Shown here: one piece after another, positions 1 to 8,308 of the stretch
Layout of the letters: every line of letters begins with the position of its first letter
Position numbering within the stretch: the stretch's first letter is position 1
NCBI RefSeq assembly: GCF_010091925.1
Contig: NZ_WVID01000014.1
Location: 1-64,000 of the forward strand
Length of the DNA: 64,000 nucleotides
Source of the DNA: Nostoc sp. B(2019)
GTDB lineage: Bacteria; Cyanobacteriota; Cyanobacteriia; Cyanobacteriales; Nostocaceae
Direction of reading: 5' to 3'
The notes under the pieces: model-generated
The model's database searches: none
What the model was told of the DNA's origin: nothing
Seen by the model: only the letters and a program-made list of their open reading frames with translations
Translations under genes and position numbers: made by a program

Positions 1-304
<304 letters not shown>

Positions 305-477
305 GAAGTGTTTGCTTTTTTAGCTCTTTAGCTGCTCTTTTTTAACTTCAGCTTAGTTTTCTTATTTTGTTGACGCTTGCCACTTGCTGTATCTTCGCTT
401 TCAAACTATAATATTTTCAAGGTTCGGTTCCCTTCGAAGCGACGCTTTTTGGCGTCTCACCTCTCAGGCACTTATCC

Positions 478-506
478 AATATAACGAACCTCTCTATTCT
501 TGTCAA
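478..506 (-). promoter_or_regulatory. rrn operon promoter (sigma-70 type)
   Basis: On the minus strand TTGACA (501-506) is followed, after exactly 17 nt, by TATATT (478-483). Transcription would start near 471 and give a leader of roughly 170 nt before the 16S 5' end at about 304. The position, the consensus -35 and the ideal spacing make this the likely rRNA promoter. The leader between it and 16S should hold the box elements and RNase III stem seen in other rrn leaders, but I could not define them. Confidence 0.75.
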
Positions 507-616
507 CTGTTTTTCCAACTATTTTTGGAAAGTCTTTTTGGCGTCGCTGTAAGCCATACACCGCCTGCTTTTTACCTTATAGTATTTCTAGATATCTATA
601 AGTCAGCTACGAAACT

Positions 617-856
617 ATGAGCTATTTTGCTGTTCTGCCGCCTTGGTTGGTTTTAGACCCACTCTTGCGTTCCTGGTTGCTTGAGGATATTGGCCGCGCT
701 GATCGCACTACTAACTCTCTTGTTCTGACTACTACTCCTCGACTGGCTAAATGGGTTGCTAATGCTTCAGGTATCATTGCTGGCTTAACACTCGCATCTC
801 GAGTCTTTCACCTTTTGAATAGAGCTACTATACATTATGTAGCTGTTGCTAGGTAG
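617..856 (+). pseudogene. nadC N-terminal remnant (nicotinate-nucleotide pyrophosphorylase)
   Basis: The 79 codons read like the start of cyanobacterial NadC, the enzyme that turns quinolinate and PRPP into nicotinate mononucleotide: a LPPWLVLDPLLRSWLLEDIG stretch, then the D-R-T-T motif, then GIIAGL and A-RVF-LL. NadC is normally about 285-290 residues, so only the first quarter remains. Likeness holds to VAVA near 847 and then stops at a TAG; no reading frame downstream continues it. The catalytic lysine and arginine residues of the barrel domain are absent, so the product cannot be active. It diverges from the rrn promoter. A full copy is presumably elsewhere, since NAD synthesis is essential. 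An element that splits the gene, rather than a deletion, cannot be excluded from this window. Confidence 0.7.
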
Positions 857-1443
857 TTTAGGACATCAGCTAATCACATAACCCTTGTAACAATAGGCTT
901 TCAAGCCTGTTACCTTTCCACTGCATAGTATAGTATTGAGTAAACCCCCGTTTTATCCGCTCAGTTGATGACACCTGCGAAACTACACTAAGTGATAAAC
1001 CCTAATTAAATTAAGCTAAAAATTACAATTGATACAAATAGCTTCTGCGTAAATATTTTTATTATTGAAAATGTGCCCGTAATTGGTGACGCTAAAAAAG
1101 CTAGAGTGATCGATATATTTACAGTATTTTAAATTATTATTAACTGGAGAAACTTACGTATTTATATCCATAATTTAAACAATTTTACTAGTTGAAGTAT
1201 CAGAATATATAGCTTTTTAAGAGTTCTTACTAAAGCACTCCGATAACGCAATTTAGGCTAAATTATCCTTTATAGCCATACTGAGCAGGCTTTCAGAACT
1301 AGAAGTATGTAGTTAGTGAGTACAGGTACAGATAGATATAATCGTTGTGTATCTCCCGAAGTTTGATTTACAGTGGTTTCACTGCGCTCAAAGTTATGCT
1401 AGCAAGTATAAAAAGGATATAGAGTTTTACTTCTTTAATACTT
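857..1443. other. intergenic region, no gene seen
   Basis: About 590 bp, AT-rich, with stops in all frames. I see no RNA gene, no strong hairpin with a T-run and no repeat array. The last 60 bp should hold the promoter of the secreted-protein gene that starts at 1444. Confidence 0.5.
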
Positions 1444-1851
1444 ATGTTTTTGAAGAGATTTAGTGGTGTAGTAGTAGCGATCGCATTGTCATTTACTGGT
1501 ACAGCAATCGCTCAGACAACTAATAACTATATTTATATTGAAGTGGGCGCAGATAGTCATGGGAATCCAATTACCCTAGATTTGTCATCTATCAAAGGAA
1601 CCGAGTATATCCTCTTACACAAGCGTGGTGATAAAACAGTAAAAACAACTCTTTATGCTTCCTGTAGTGAACGTAGATTGTTTTCAAAGAGAGTTTCTGT
1701 TTACACATCAACTGGACAATTAACTAGTGATAATCAAACCGAACGAGAGATTTTTCCAAAATCTGGAGCTGCTGACGCTGGCTCTATGGAGATTGTTTGC
1801 CAGGCAGCAGGCATACACAAGGATTACTCAACTCAAAGCCAAAAGTTTTGA
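1444..1851 (+). CDS. small secreted protein, function unknown
   Basis: This encodes 135 residues. A classical signal peptide covers about residues 1-23 (basic MFLKRF start, hydrophobic VVVAIALSFTGTAI core, A-x-A-like cleavage near AIAQ). The mature part is about 110 residues with no recognised domain; it holds two cysteines (in YASCSERR and IVCQAAG) that could form a disulfide after export. The start ATG follows a purine-poor leader, so its ribosome site is weak, but the signal peptide fixes the start. A hairpin with a T-run lies about 150 bp downstream. It stands alone, flanked by AT-rich spacers. Likely periplasmic or extracellular; no function is proposed. Confidence 0.75.
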   Translation: MFLKRFSGVVVAIALSFTGTAIAQTTNNYIYIEVGADSHGNPITLDLSSIKGTEYILLHKRGDKTVKTTLYASCSERRLFSKRVSVYTSTGQLTSDNQTEREIFPKSGAADAGSMEIVCQAAGIHKDYSTQSQKF

Positions 1852-1997
1852 ATAAACCCACTTAATTCAGTGGATATAGCAAATACAAAAAGCAGAGAAA
1901 AAAGGAGAACCTTATCTATAAAAAAGTACAAGAGCATCCTCATCTGACTAAGTAGTGCTAAGCTTCTACTATTTAATTACAGTAAATTTTAAAACTT

Positions 1998-2030
1998 ATC
2001 CCCTTGAGATACGCTAGGGGGATTTTTATT
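1998..2030 (+). terminator. possible terminator
   Basis: ATCCCC (1998-2003) can pair with GGGGAT (2018-2023) across a 14-nt loop and is followed by TTTTATT. This is a modest hairpin with a short T-run downstream of the secreted-protein gene, some 150 bp past its stop. Confidence 0.45.
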
Positions 2031-2446
2031 TATAAGTGTTTTATTTATAATTATAAATATTGTATACATATATGCAGGCGCAACTAGGAGAATATTTTTC
2101 TTTCACTGAAAAAGTATATCAGACTTGTTTTACAAATTTACTAAATAAATTTTTTAAGTTTAAATCAACACATTTTTAAATTATAAGTATTGAAACAAAA
2201 CATTAATTTTTCAATAATTCATGAAACCATAAAACGTATATACAAAAACGGAAGAGTAAATTACTCTCCCGACTAACTTTTTCACTAATACCAATATCTA
2301 CAACAATGTACTTAGTATTTAGCCAAAATACAATGTAAAACTTTTACCTTACTAAATCATTGATCCCTAACTTTTAAGTACAAGTTTATAGAAAATTGAT
2401 ATAAGCTATTAGCTTTGATATGTCATTTAAGGACTACTGGTAGTTC
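2031..2446. other. intergenic region, no gene seen
   Basis: About 415 bp of very AT-rich sequence with stops in every frame. Nothing recognisable beyond the preceding hairpin. Confidence 0.5.
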
Positions 2447-2692
2447 TTAAAACGTGAAATAGCTCCAGTTATGGCTGCTGCCTCCACTATAGTTATAGCC
2501 CCCACTATGGCTGCTGCCTCCGCTATAGTTGTAGCTTCCGCTATGGCTGTAGCCGTAGCCGTAGCCTCTAAAATACTTACCTCCCTCGATAGGTTGCATT
2601 TCTTGAGTGGCTAGTTCATTGAGAAAGCTTTCGAGATCACGAAACAGATCATAACCAGCAGAATGTAGTTCTGAAATTTTTACATTAGCCAT
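2447..2692 (-). CDS. bacteriocin-like RiPP precursor with Gly/Tyr/Ser-rich core
   Basis: This encodes 81 residues. The leader reads MANVKISELHSAGYDLFRD and goes on through SFLNELATQEM to a double-glycine-type site (IEGG), as in the cyanobacterial bacteriocin precursors with an ISEL-H/N-AG-LF-DSESFL leader. The part after GG is about 45 residues built from imperfect repeats of H-S-G-x-Y-N-Y-S-G-G-S-S, rich in Gly, Tyr, Ser and His and free of Cys. I chose the ATG at 2692: AAGGAG lies 8 nt upstream. A GTG 9 nt earlier overlaps that site and is less likely. No peptidase-ABC exporter, HlyD or modifying enzyme is nearby, so it is an orphan precursor. Whether the product is antimicrobial is not known; it could also be a structural or adhesive secreted peptide. 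Confidence 0.7.
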   Translation of the reverse strand: MANVKISELHSAGYDLFRDLESFLNELATQEMQPIEGGKYFRGYGYGYSHSGSYNYSGGSSHSGGYNYSGGSSHNWSYFTF

Positions 2693-2730
2693 TAGGCTCA
2701 CTCCTTTTATCTAAAGTAAGTGTTTATTTA

Positions 2731-2778
2731 CATCATAATTAGGATTAGACTATATTTCGTCTAACCTTAATTATGATG
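2731..2778. promoter_or_regulatory. 20-bp-arm inverted repeat upstream of the precursor gene
   Basis: Arms 2731-2750 and 2759-2778 are inverted copies that match at 18 of 20 positions, with an 8-nt loop (TATATTTC). The repeat lies about 40 bp upstream of the precursor start. It may be an operator or a small hairpin element; there is no T-run that would make it a terminator. Confidence 0.5.
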
Positions 2779-2786
2779 CTTGCAAA

Positions 2787-3026
2787 TTGCCTTCAGTAAA
2801 TCAAGTATTTAGAATTGATTGCTTAGACATAACTAATAGAGTTTTGCCTGTATATATTTTTATGCTAGCGTTTGAATTGCCAAAAAAAGATTTATTGAAA
2901 AATTATTTAGCTCAATTATTGATTGACTATGGCATGGGTTGTTACGAAGCAGCTTTATCTTCTCAGAGTCGATATGGGAGTTACGAAAATTGGTGTGCTA
3001 CAGCAAAGTCCTCTAGACATAATTAA
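2787..3026 (+). CDS. doubtful small ORF, TTG start
   Basis: An open frame of 79 codons that would need a TTG start; no ribosome site is seen. The middle (PKKDLLKNYLAQLLIDYGMG) reads like a plausible amphipathic helix and the end is polar. It matches no family I know. It could be a small gene, the tail of a lost gene, or chance. It lies directly after the inverted repeat at 2731-2778. Confidence 0.25.
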   Translation: MPSVNQVFRIDCLDITNRVLPVYIFMLAFELPKKDLLKNYLAQLLIDYGMGCYEAALSSQSRYGSYENWCATAKSSRHN

Positions 3027-3050
3027 ATGTAAATTTAAGATAAAACTTTT

Positions 3051-3090
3051 GTTCTTAGTGTTCGCGTAGCGTCTCACAGAGAGCGATTTA
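3051..3090. repeat. dispersed 40-bp repeat, copy 1
   Basis: This 40-bp stretch, centred on TTCGCGTAGCGTCTC, occurs again in inverted orientation at 38501-38540, with 37 of 40 bases the same. Such short GC-rich repeats in spacers are typical of Nostocales genomes. Confidence 0.75.
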
Positions 3091-3145
3091 TCCCTCTGTA
3101 TAAGGTTCTTAATGGCTAAAGTCCTTACTATGAGCTTTGATTTAA

Positions 3146-3346
3146 TTAAGCCCTTCTACTTAATCTGTTGTAAAAGATACTTGAAGGAGCCGGAATATCA
3201 AGCTTTCTTTCTTCAGTCACTACTGGCATCGTGGGTGATATTAAAAGCAGTGATGCCAGAGTGACAAAAAGCAAATAAAAAAGGCTGTAATGGCCGAGGT
3301 AGCAATATTTACTATTAGCTTTTATGCTCTTAATATTTTTATGCAA
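3146..3346 (-). CDS. doubtful small membrane ORF
   Basis: An open frame of 66 codons with one possible membrane segment (LFYLLFVTLASLLLIS) after a short polar start. No family is recognised and the ribosome site is not convincing. It could be a genuine single-span small protein or chance. Confidence 0.2.
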   Translation of the reverse strand: MHKNIKSIKANSKYCYLGHYSLFYLLFVTLASLLLISPTMPVVTEERKLDIPAPSSIFYNRLSRRA

Positions 3347-3553
3347 GTAAATAAATAAGGCATAATTACTTTAGTTATGTCTCACAAGGCTGTTATTTTT
3401 TGTAAAATTCCAGAGTATTGTTTATGGTTATTGAAATTCCACAATTGCTCCATCAATCACGATTGATGGAAGTCGATTTTTATTCAAAGTAAACAGGTAT
3501 TGAGATAGTTACTATGATTCAAAAGGATAAGCCAAATCTCCTAGCTTGCCAGA

Positions 3554-4492
3554 CTATCTTCCCTTTACTCTTTTTTTGAAGGGGTCGTTGTAAGCTGGAG
3601 AATCAAGTCTGAGCAAATTACGCACAGCCTGCTCTAAATCTTCTTCTTCAACTAAAGACTCTCCCATTAAAACTGCTTGTGTACCAGCCTCAACCACAAC
3701 AGATAAGTCAGCAGGTGTATATAGCCCTGATTCACTAACAACCATAATGCCCAAACTTTGAAGTTGCGATCGCCTAGCTGCTAGTAGTTGCTGAGTAGTG
3801 CTGATGTCGATGCTAAAATCTTCTAGGCTACGGTTGTTAATTCCTACTAGACGTAGGTCGTCAAGCTTTAATACTCGATCCAGCTCAGCTAAGGTATGTA
3901 CTTCTACTAAAGCATTCATTCCCAAATAGTGAATCACTCCTAAAAAGTCTTGGAGTTCTCTATCTGAAAGAATTGCTGCGATCAACAGCACTGCATCTGC
4001 GCCTGCTGCGCGTGCCAAATAAATTTGGCACGGGTCTAAGATGAAGTCCTTGCACAATAGGGGCAATGATACCCGATAGCGGATGGCACGTAAATTTTCA
4101 AAACTGCCTTGAAAAAACTTCTGGTCAGTGATGACAGAAATACAAGTTGCACCACCACGCTGATAAGCTCTAGCGATCGCTACTGGATCAAAGTCTGATC
4201 TGATAATTCCTTGAGTTAAGGATGCTTTTTTCACCTCTGCAATGATGCAAGGTCGATAAGGACTTTGTTGTAAAGCTGTGAAGAAATCTCGTACGGTTGG
4301 AGCAGCAGTCACCTGGCGTTGAAAAGAAGCCCAAGTCATCTCTTGCTGGATCTGTGCGACTTCATGCTTTTTCTGCCACACTATCTCTTTGATAAGAGGT
4401 TGCAAACGGCTATTAGGGGTAGTAGCGGAGTAAGTCATAAGCTGCTGTGATAAGGAGTTTAATACACTATCTTTCCCAACTTGGTATAACAT
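3554..4492 (-). CDS. trpC: indole-3-glycerol-phosphate synthase paralogue (TrpC)
   Basis: TrpC closes the indole ring of tryptophan by converting CdRP to indole-3-glycerol phosphate. The 312-residue protein has the cyanobacterial N-terminal extension (EIVW-K--EV) and a complete TIM barrel. Catalytic and binding residues known from the family are visible: the E-x-K pair in IAEVKKAS (about 86/88), the lysine in LLCKDF (148), the glutamate in LVEVH (197), the asparagine in GINNR (219) and the SESG loop near 253. The usual KKASPSKG is KKASLTQG here, a change in the substrate loop, and overall it looks more divergent than a standard housekeeping TrpC. It starts 14 bp after the hetP-like gene with no ribosome site of its own, so the two are probably co-transcribed. 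It may be a second copy with a special role; that is inference. Confidence 0.88.
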   Translation of the reverse strand: MLYQVGKDSVLNSLSQQLMTYSATTPNSRLQPLIKEIVWQKKHEVAQIQQEMTWASFQRQVTAAPTVRDFFTALQQSPYRPCIIAEVKKASLTQGIIRSDFDPVAIARAYQRGGATCISVITDQKFFQGSFENLRAIRYRVSLPLLCKDFILDPCQIYLARAAGADAVLLIAAILSDRELQDFLGVIHYLGMNALVEVHTLAELDRVLKLDDLRLVGINNRSLEDFSIDISTTQQLLAARRSQLQSLGIMVVSESGLYTPADLSVVVEAGTQAVLMGESLVEEEDLEQAVRNLLRLDSPAYNDPFKKRVKGR

Positions 4493-4506
4493 CACGTTTA
4501 TATTTT

Positions 4507-4785
4507 TCAGAAATGAAGCCAGGTTGATTTGAGATCAAACGCTTCTACCGTCTCACTATCAGTTTGATTTGACTTTGAGCTTGCAACTAGGCAGTTGTTT
4601 TTGAGCAATCGAATGTAAGTGCGGTAGGGTATGTAGTCTATGGGGTTATAGCCAACAAAACGCAGGATTAAAACACATGCCCAGGAATACTTGCCCGCAA
4701 TAATTGCTTTAACAATTTGCTCAATTTGTTCATTATTAATTTTCCTACCCATTTGTGTTTGGTAATCAGTAATATTTTGAGTCAT
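4507..4785 (-). CDS. HetP-family heterocyst commitment protein
   Basis: This encodes 92 residues. The centre carries the HetP hallmark: I-x-G-K-Y-S-W-A-C-V-L-I-L-R-F, then G-Y-N-P, then Y-I-P-Y-R-T-Y-x-R-L-L-K-x-N. In Nostoc PCC 7120, HetP and its three paralogues act downstream of HetR in the timing of commitment to heterocyst formation. The C-terminal tail after the motif is polar and short. I chose the ATG at 4785 (AAAGGG 8 nt upstream) over a GTG 9 nt earlier. It is first in a pair with the trpC-like gene. Which of the HetP paralogues it matches cannot be told from here. Upstream is 550 bp of AT-rich spacer that would hold its promoter. Confidence 0.85.
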   Translation of the reverse strand: MTQNITDYQTQMGRKINNEQIEQIVKAIIAGKYSWACVLILRFVGYNPIDYIPYRTYIRLLKNNCLVASSKSNQTDSETVEAFDLKSTWLHF

Positions 4786-5338
4786 AGTATGCACCCTTTT
4801 GTGTAAATCAAAACTAGTCTATGTCTTACAGTGTTTCTTTTTTATTCCCCGAATTTACTTTAGTGATTTGACTTTTTTAATAAAGCTAAATATACAAATT
4901 ACTGCTTAAAATTATGTATGAATGTAAATTACAAAGCATAAGAAGCTTTATCAGAATATTTCGACGGAGTGCGAACACTTGATGCTCAAGTCAGTTTCAC
5001 TATCTTAAAAAAAAATTTCGTCCCCATAGCACAGGTTAAAAAACACATGGCACTGCTTAGACTGACATCTACTTTTACATACGTTAAAATTAAGAGTTAT
5101 TGCCAATTGATGTTTGAAGTAGGGGCGGGTTCAACCAGCCTAATAAATATCTAGTTAAACCCACTCTTATAGATAAACCGTATTGCAGAAGCTGCTTCTC
5201 AGTTAAGCTTACTCAATTTCGACAACATATATATGAACATTTTTTTGATAGATATGTCTATTCTTTAGGTCTTAAAATTTTGTTTATTCTCTTAAATATA
5301 GATTAACTTTGACTTAGTAAACGATGTTTGGCTATCCA
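4786..5338. other. intergenic region, no convincing gene
   Basis: AT-rich spacer of about 550 bp. A 61-codon frame near 4969-5154 has no ribosome site and no protein-like pattern. The 150 bp before the hetP-like gene should carry its promoter, but no clear HetR-type palindrome was seen. Confidence 0.45.
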
Positions 5339-5536
5339 TCAACTTTTAGATGGTAATGCAACTTGCTTTGTTGGTCTTCTCAGCGGTTGTGCTGTCCTCT
5401 TAACAAGCTTTTGAGAAGATGTAAGGGGATATGATTCAATAACCACATCAACTATAAAGGTACAAATTAAGGCGATCACATAAGATGAAGAGTCAAAGGT
5501 ATTTACGATAAATAATTGGTTGATTAACTCGTCCAT

Positions 5537-6915
5537 TTTTTGAATTTTGTTATGGTTGCAATATCTAATTAGCCAAGATAATAAATTTATATCTAATGAT
5601 AGTTGTTATTTATAGTTTTTTATCAGTTTAATCCATATTTAGTAATATATGATACTAGATATCCATTTCTCCCAAATAGCAAAACTAACAAACAGATAGA
5701 TTGGAAATAGTGAATAAAACCTCAAAAACCAGTTTTTTTATTCAAAGTTGATCGCAAGAATAGCAGTGTAGCTAACTGTTTGGAATAATTAGGCAGTCTT
5801 TATATCAAAATTTATGTGTTTTTCTATACATTTAATTTTAATGTTTACTATTACTTTCGATAGATACTTAAAATATAGATACATGATTCATTAATAAAAA
5901 ATGTATTCCTTATGATGGATGACTCGTCATATTATTATATAGTTAAATCCCTGAATGAGTAACTCAAAAGAAGCTCAATTTATGAGTAAAAAATTGCCTG
6001 TTTAAGCTAAAACTATTAGAGCAAATATATCTAAATTAGAATTGACAAAATTATGTTAGTGTGAATTCAAGTTTGACTTACGCCTCTTCTCTTTATTGCA
6101 TATAAAGTTACAAGCTGACTAGCCAGAATTAAAGTGAGTAAGTGGTTTCAGCTTACTTGTTAGGTTTTGGAACAAAGCCTTTATATATTGAGTTAATGGA
6201 TATACCGAGAATTCATTGAAGTTAAATGTGACTCAAAATTACAAATCACCTATATTCACTAGTTTGAAGTTAATTAGTCAAATGAATATACTCTAGTCAA
6301 GAGTAAATTAAATAAACCTTACTATTAGTTTTGGTTACAATTTCAAAAAAAATGGGTTTTTAGGTATGTTATTCTTTACTAAGGTTACAATTTTGATGTT
6401 GTTTTTTTATCTTTAGGAATTTTTTTAAATTAGTAGCAAATCGGTGGGTGTCTATGACATAGATGCAAAGAGTAGCTTAGCTATGAACATTAGGAATCAC
6501 TTTAAATTTTGAGTATTCATCGGCAACTATCATAACTGTGTTTATTAGTGTTGAACTATTTGCCAATATTTTTTTATATGATTAAAGTGCAATATCTTGC
6601 TATTTATTTGGTAAAATAAAACTTACAATCATAATCTTTTCTCGTTTTTTCCTAATTTGTTTTTTGGCAAACCAATAGTTGAGATCAGGCTTTTAGGAAG
6701 CTGTGATTATCAGTTTACTAATAGCTATAGGTTTAATCTATTAACAAGGAGTGATAAAAATTCTGAATTATGACGATTTTTAGTGAAATAAAAGTTCACT
6801 GATTCTGAGTTGTTAGTTAATAAATATCTTCAACTCAACATTTACAGGTCTTGTAAAGAGTATTCGGCACAGAGTTTGGTAATTATTCCCTGCCAAAAAT
6901 TCTAGTGATGGAAGA
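5537..6915. other. long AT-rich spacer, no gene seen
   Basis: Almost 1.4 kb with frequent stops in all six frames and no recognisable RNA gene. A 65-codon minus frame borders it at 5339-5536, with one hydrophobic stretch and no ribosome site; I do not support it as a gene. The length of this gap next to a response regulator is unusual for a genome with otherwise short spacers. Confidence 0.5.
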
Positions 6916-7803
6916 ATGATGCACGAATCGAAAACAATCCTAGTAATTGAAGATGATACCGATACCCGCAATCTCTTCTTAGACGTTCTTGAGGCTCAAG
7001 GTTTTTACACAATAAGTGCTGAAAACGGTCTTGCTGGTATACAGCAAGCTCAAAAACATCTACCTGACTTGGTGATTTGCGATATTCTGATGCCAGATAT
7101 GGATGGTTATGGTGTTCTGACTACGCTCCGTCAAGATCCTGTAACAGCGATTATTCCCTTTATTTTTTTGACTGGAAGCAATACTCAAGCTGCTGTTCGT
7201 AAAGGCATGGAGTTGGGAGCAGATGACTATCTTACTAAACCCTCTACTATAGAGGACTTGCTCAGAGCGATCGCTGTACGATTAGAAAAGCAAGCTTTAC
7301 TTAGGTACTGGTACGCTACTAACTCTTATCCGGCCTCTGAACCAGTACCTTTATCGGTAGACTCTGAGTCAATCTTTCCATTAGTTCCTCAACTAGAAGC
7401 AGTTTTCGACTTTATTGAGGCTAACTATCGCCAAGGAATTACTTTGTCTGATGTAGCTAAGGCAGTTGGTTATTCATCTGCTTACTTGACCAACCGAGTG
7501 AAAGAACTAACAGGAGAGCCTGTAAACGTTTGGATTGTCAAGCGCCGGATAGCAGCAGCACGTCCTTTACTTAAAGCTACTAATCAGACAATTGAGCAGA
7601 TTGCTACTACACTGGGCTATCAAAATGCGTGTCATTTCTCTCGCCAGTTTCGTCAGTACAACAATGGGCAATCTCCCAAGGTGTGGAGAAAACAACATCA
7701 ACTTCTTCAGACTTCTAGAAACGCGAAGCTGCAACTCATTAAAACTCATAGTAAAGTAGAAACTTTTGTACCTTTGAGTTGCCTTTCAAAAGTAAATTAC
7801 TAG
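6916..7803 (+). CDS. response regulator: REC domain plus AraC-type HTH
   Basis: This encodes 295 residues. Residues 5-125 form a CheY-like receiver: acidic pair D13/D14, phospho-acceptor D56 in VICDILMPDMDG, T86 and K108 in LTKP. After a linker of about 40 residues, residues 155-260 form an AraC/XylS-type DNA-binding domain with two helix-turn-helix units (AVGYSSAYLTNRVKELTG and LGYQNACHFSRQFRQ). It should be a phosphorylation-controlled transcription factor. No histidine kinase lies beside it, so the partner is elsewhere. Two ATGs stand in tandem behind GGAAGA, so either could be used. It is convergent with the DUF3082 gene, and a 7-bp-arm hairpin separates them. Targets are unknown; the long upstream spacer may hold its regulation. 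Confidence 0.9.
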   Translation: MMHESKTILVIEDDTDTRNLFLDVLEAQGFYTISAENGLAGIQQAQKHLPDLVICDILMPDMDGYGVLTTLRQDPVTAIIPFIFLTGSNTQAAVRKGMELGADDYLTKPSTIEDLLRAIAVRLEKQALLRYWYATNSYPASEPVPLSVDSESIFPLVPQLEAVFDFIEANYRQGITLSDVAKAVGYSSAYLTNRVKELTGEPVNVWIVKRRIAAARPLLKATNQTIEQIATTLGYQNACHFSRQFRQYNNGQSPKVWRKQHQLLQTSRNAKLQLIKTHSKVETFVPLSCLSKVNY

Positions 7804-7835
7804 GCTATTTTGCGTTCAATTACACATTTTTTCGT

Positions 7836-7864
7836 GGGGAGCTACTGCATGAGGTAGGCTCCCC
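7836..7864. terminator. hairpin between convergent genes
   Basis: GGGGAGC (7836-7842) pairs with GCTCCCC (7858-7864), with a further TAC/GTA pairing inside. It lies between the ends of the regulator and the DUF3082 gene. There is no strong T-run on either strand, so it may act as a weak bidirectional terminator or RNA end-protector. Confidence 0.5.
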
Positions 7865-7915
7865 AACTTGTATTGCAGCAGAATAAAGGCGTTAGTCCTC
7901 AGAATGCGTAACAAC

Positions 7916-8245
7916 TTAGTTTTCACTACTTTTATGCTTGGTCAACTGCTGCACTAATAATTGCACTCCCAAAGCCAACAAACCAACAGCCACTATACCA
8001 AATACCCCAGAACCCAAGGCAAACACACCGACAACCAGAGTACGAACAGCAGAGGAGATTTTCACTACTAATGGATTTACTGAATGAATGGGTTTGGTGG
8101 CAAAATTTGTAGCGATCGCAATCATCAGTGAATACACTGCAAAACTCATTCCTCCAGAAATCACCGCTCCTGTCAAACAGCGTAAAGGACTTGCTGTAAC
8201 TCTTTCTTGGGCTTCTGCTTGTTGGGTTATATTTGGATCACTCAT
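7916..8245 (-). CDS. DUF3082 membrane protein
   Basis: This encodes 109 residues with hydrophobic stretches at about 21-46 and 65-98 and a polar tail (KHKSSEN). The pattern (PLRCLTGAVISGGMSFAVYS, later SAVRTLVVG and GLLALGVQL) fits the cyanobacterial DUF3082 family of small inner- or thylakoid-membrane proteins. It is the last gene of rsmA-ispE-DUF3082, 63 bp after ispE, an arrangement I recall as common in cyanobacteria. Function is unknown; the link with ispE suggests a role near isoprenoid or membrane metabolism, which is only a guess from context. Confidence 0.75.
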   Translation of the reverse strand: MSDPNITQQAEAQERVTASPLRCLTGAVISGGMSFAVYSLMIAIATNFATKPIHSVNPLVVKISSAVRTLVVGVFALGSGVFGIVAVGLLALGVQLLVQQLTKHKSSEN

Positions 8246-8308
8246 ACAATTTTAGATTTTAAATTAGAGATAATTCTTGCCGATTTTGCATGAACGATAA
8301 AGCTTTCT

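Noticed and set aside
384-620. A 78-codon frame on the plus strand
   Set aside because: It runs across the rrn promoter and leader of the opposite strand and lacks any protein-like pattern or ribosome site.
2460-2570. CRISPR-like repeats
   Set aside because: The repeats encode the Gly/Tyr/Ser core of the precursor peptide, are short and in frame, and have no spacers of constant length. No CRISPR array was seen elsewhere in the window.
4969-5154. A 61-codon frame
   Set aside because: No ribosome site, no recognisable pattern, AT-rich spacer composition.
5339-5536. A 65-codon minus-strand frame with one hydrophobic stretch
   Set aside because: Weak start context and no known family; could be real but cannot be supported.
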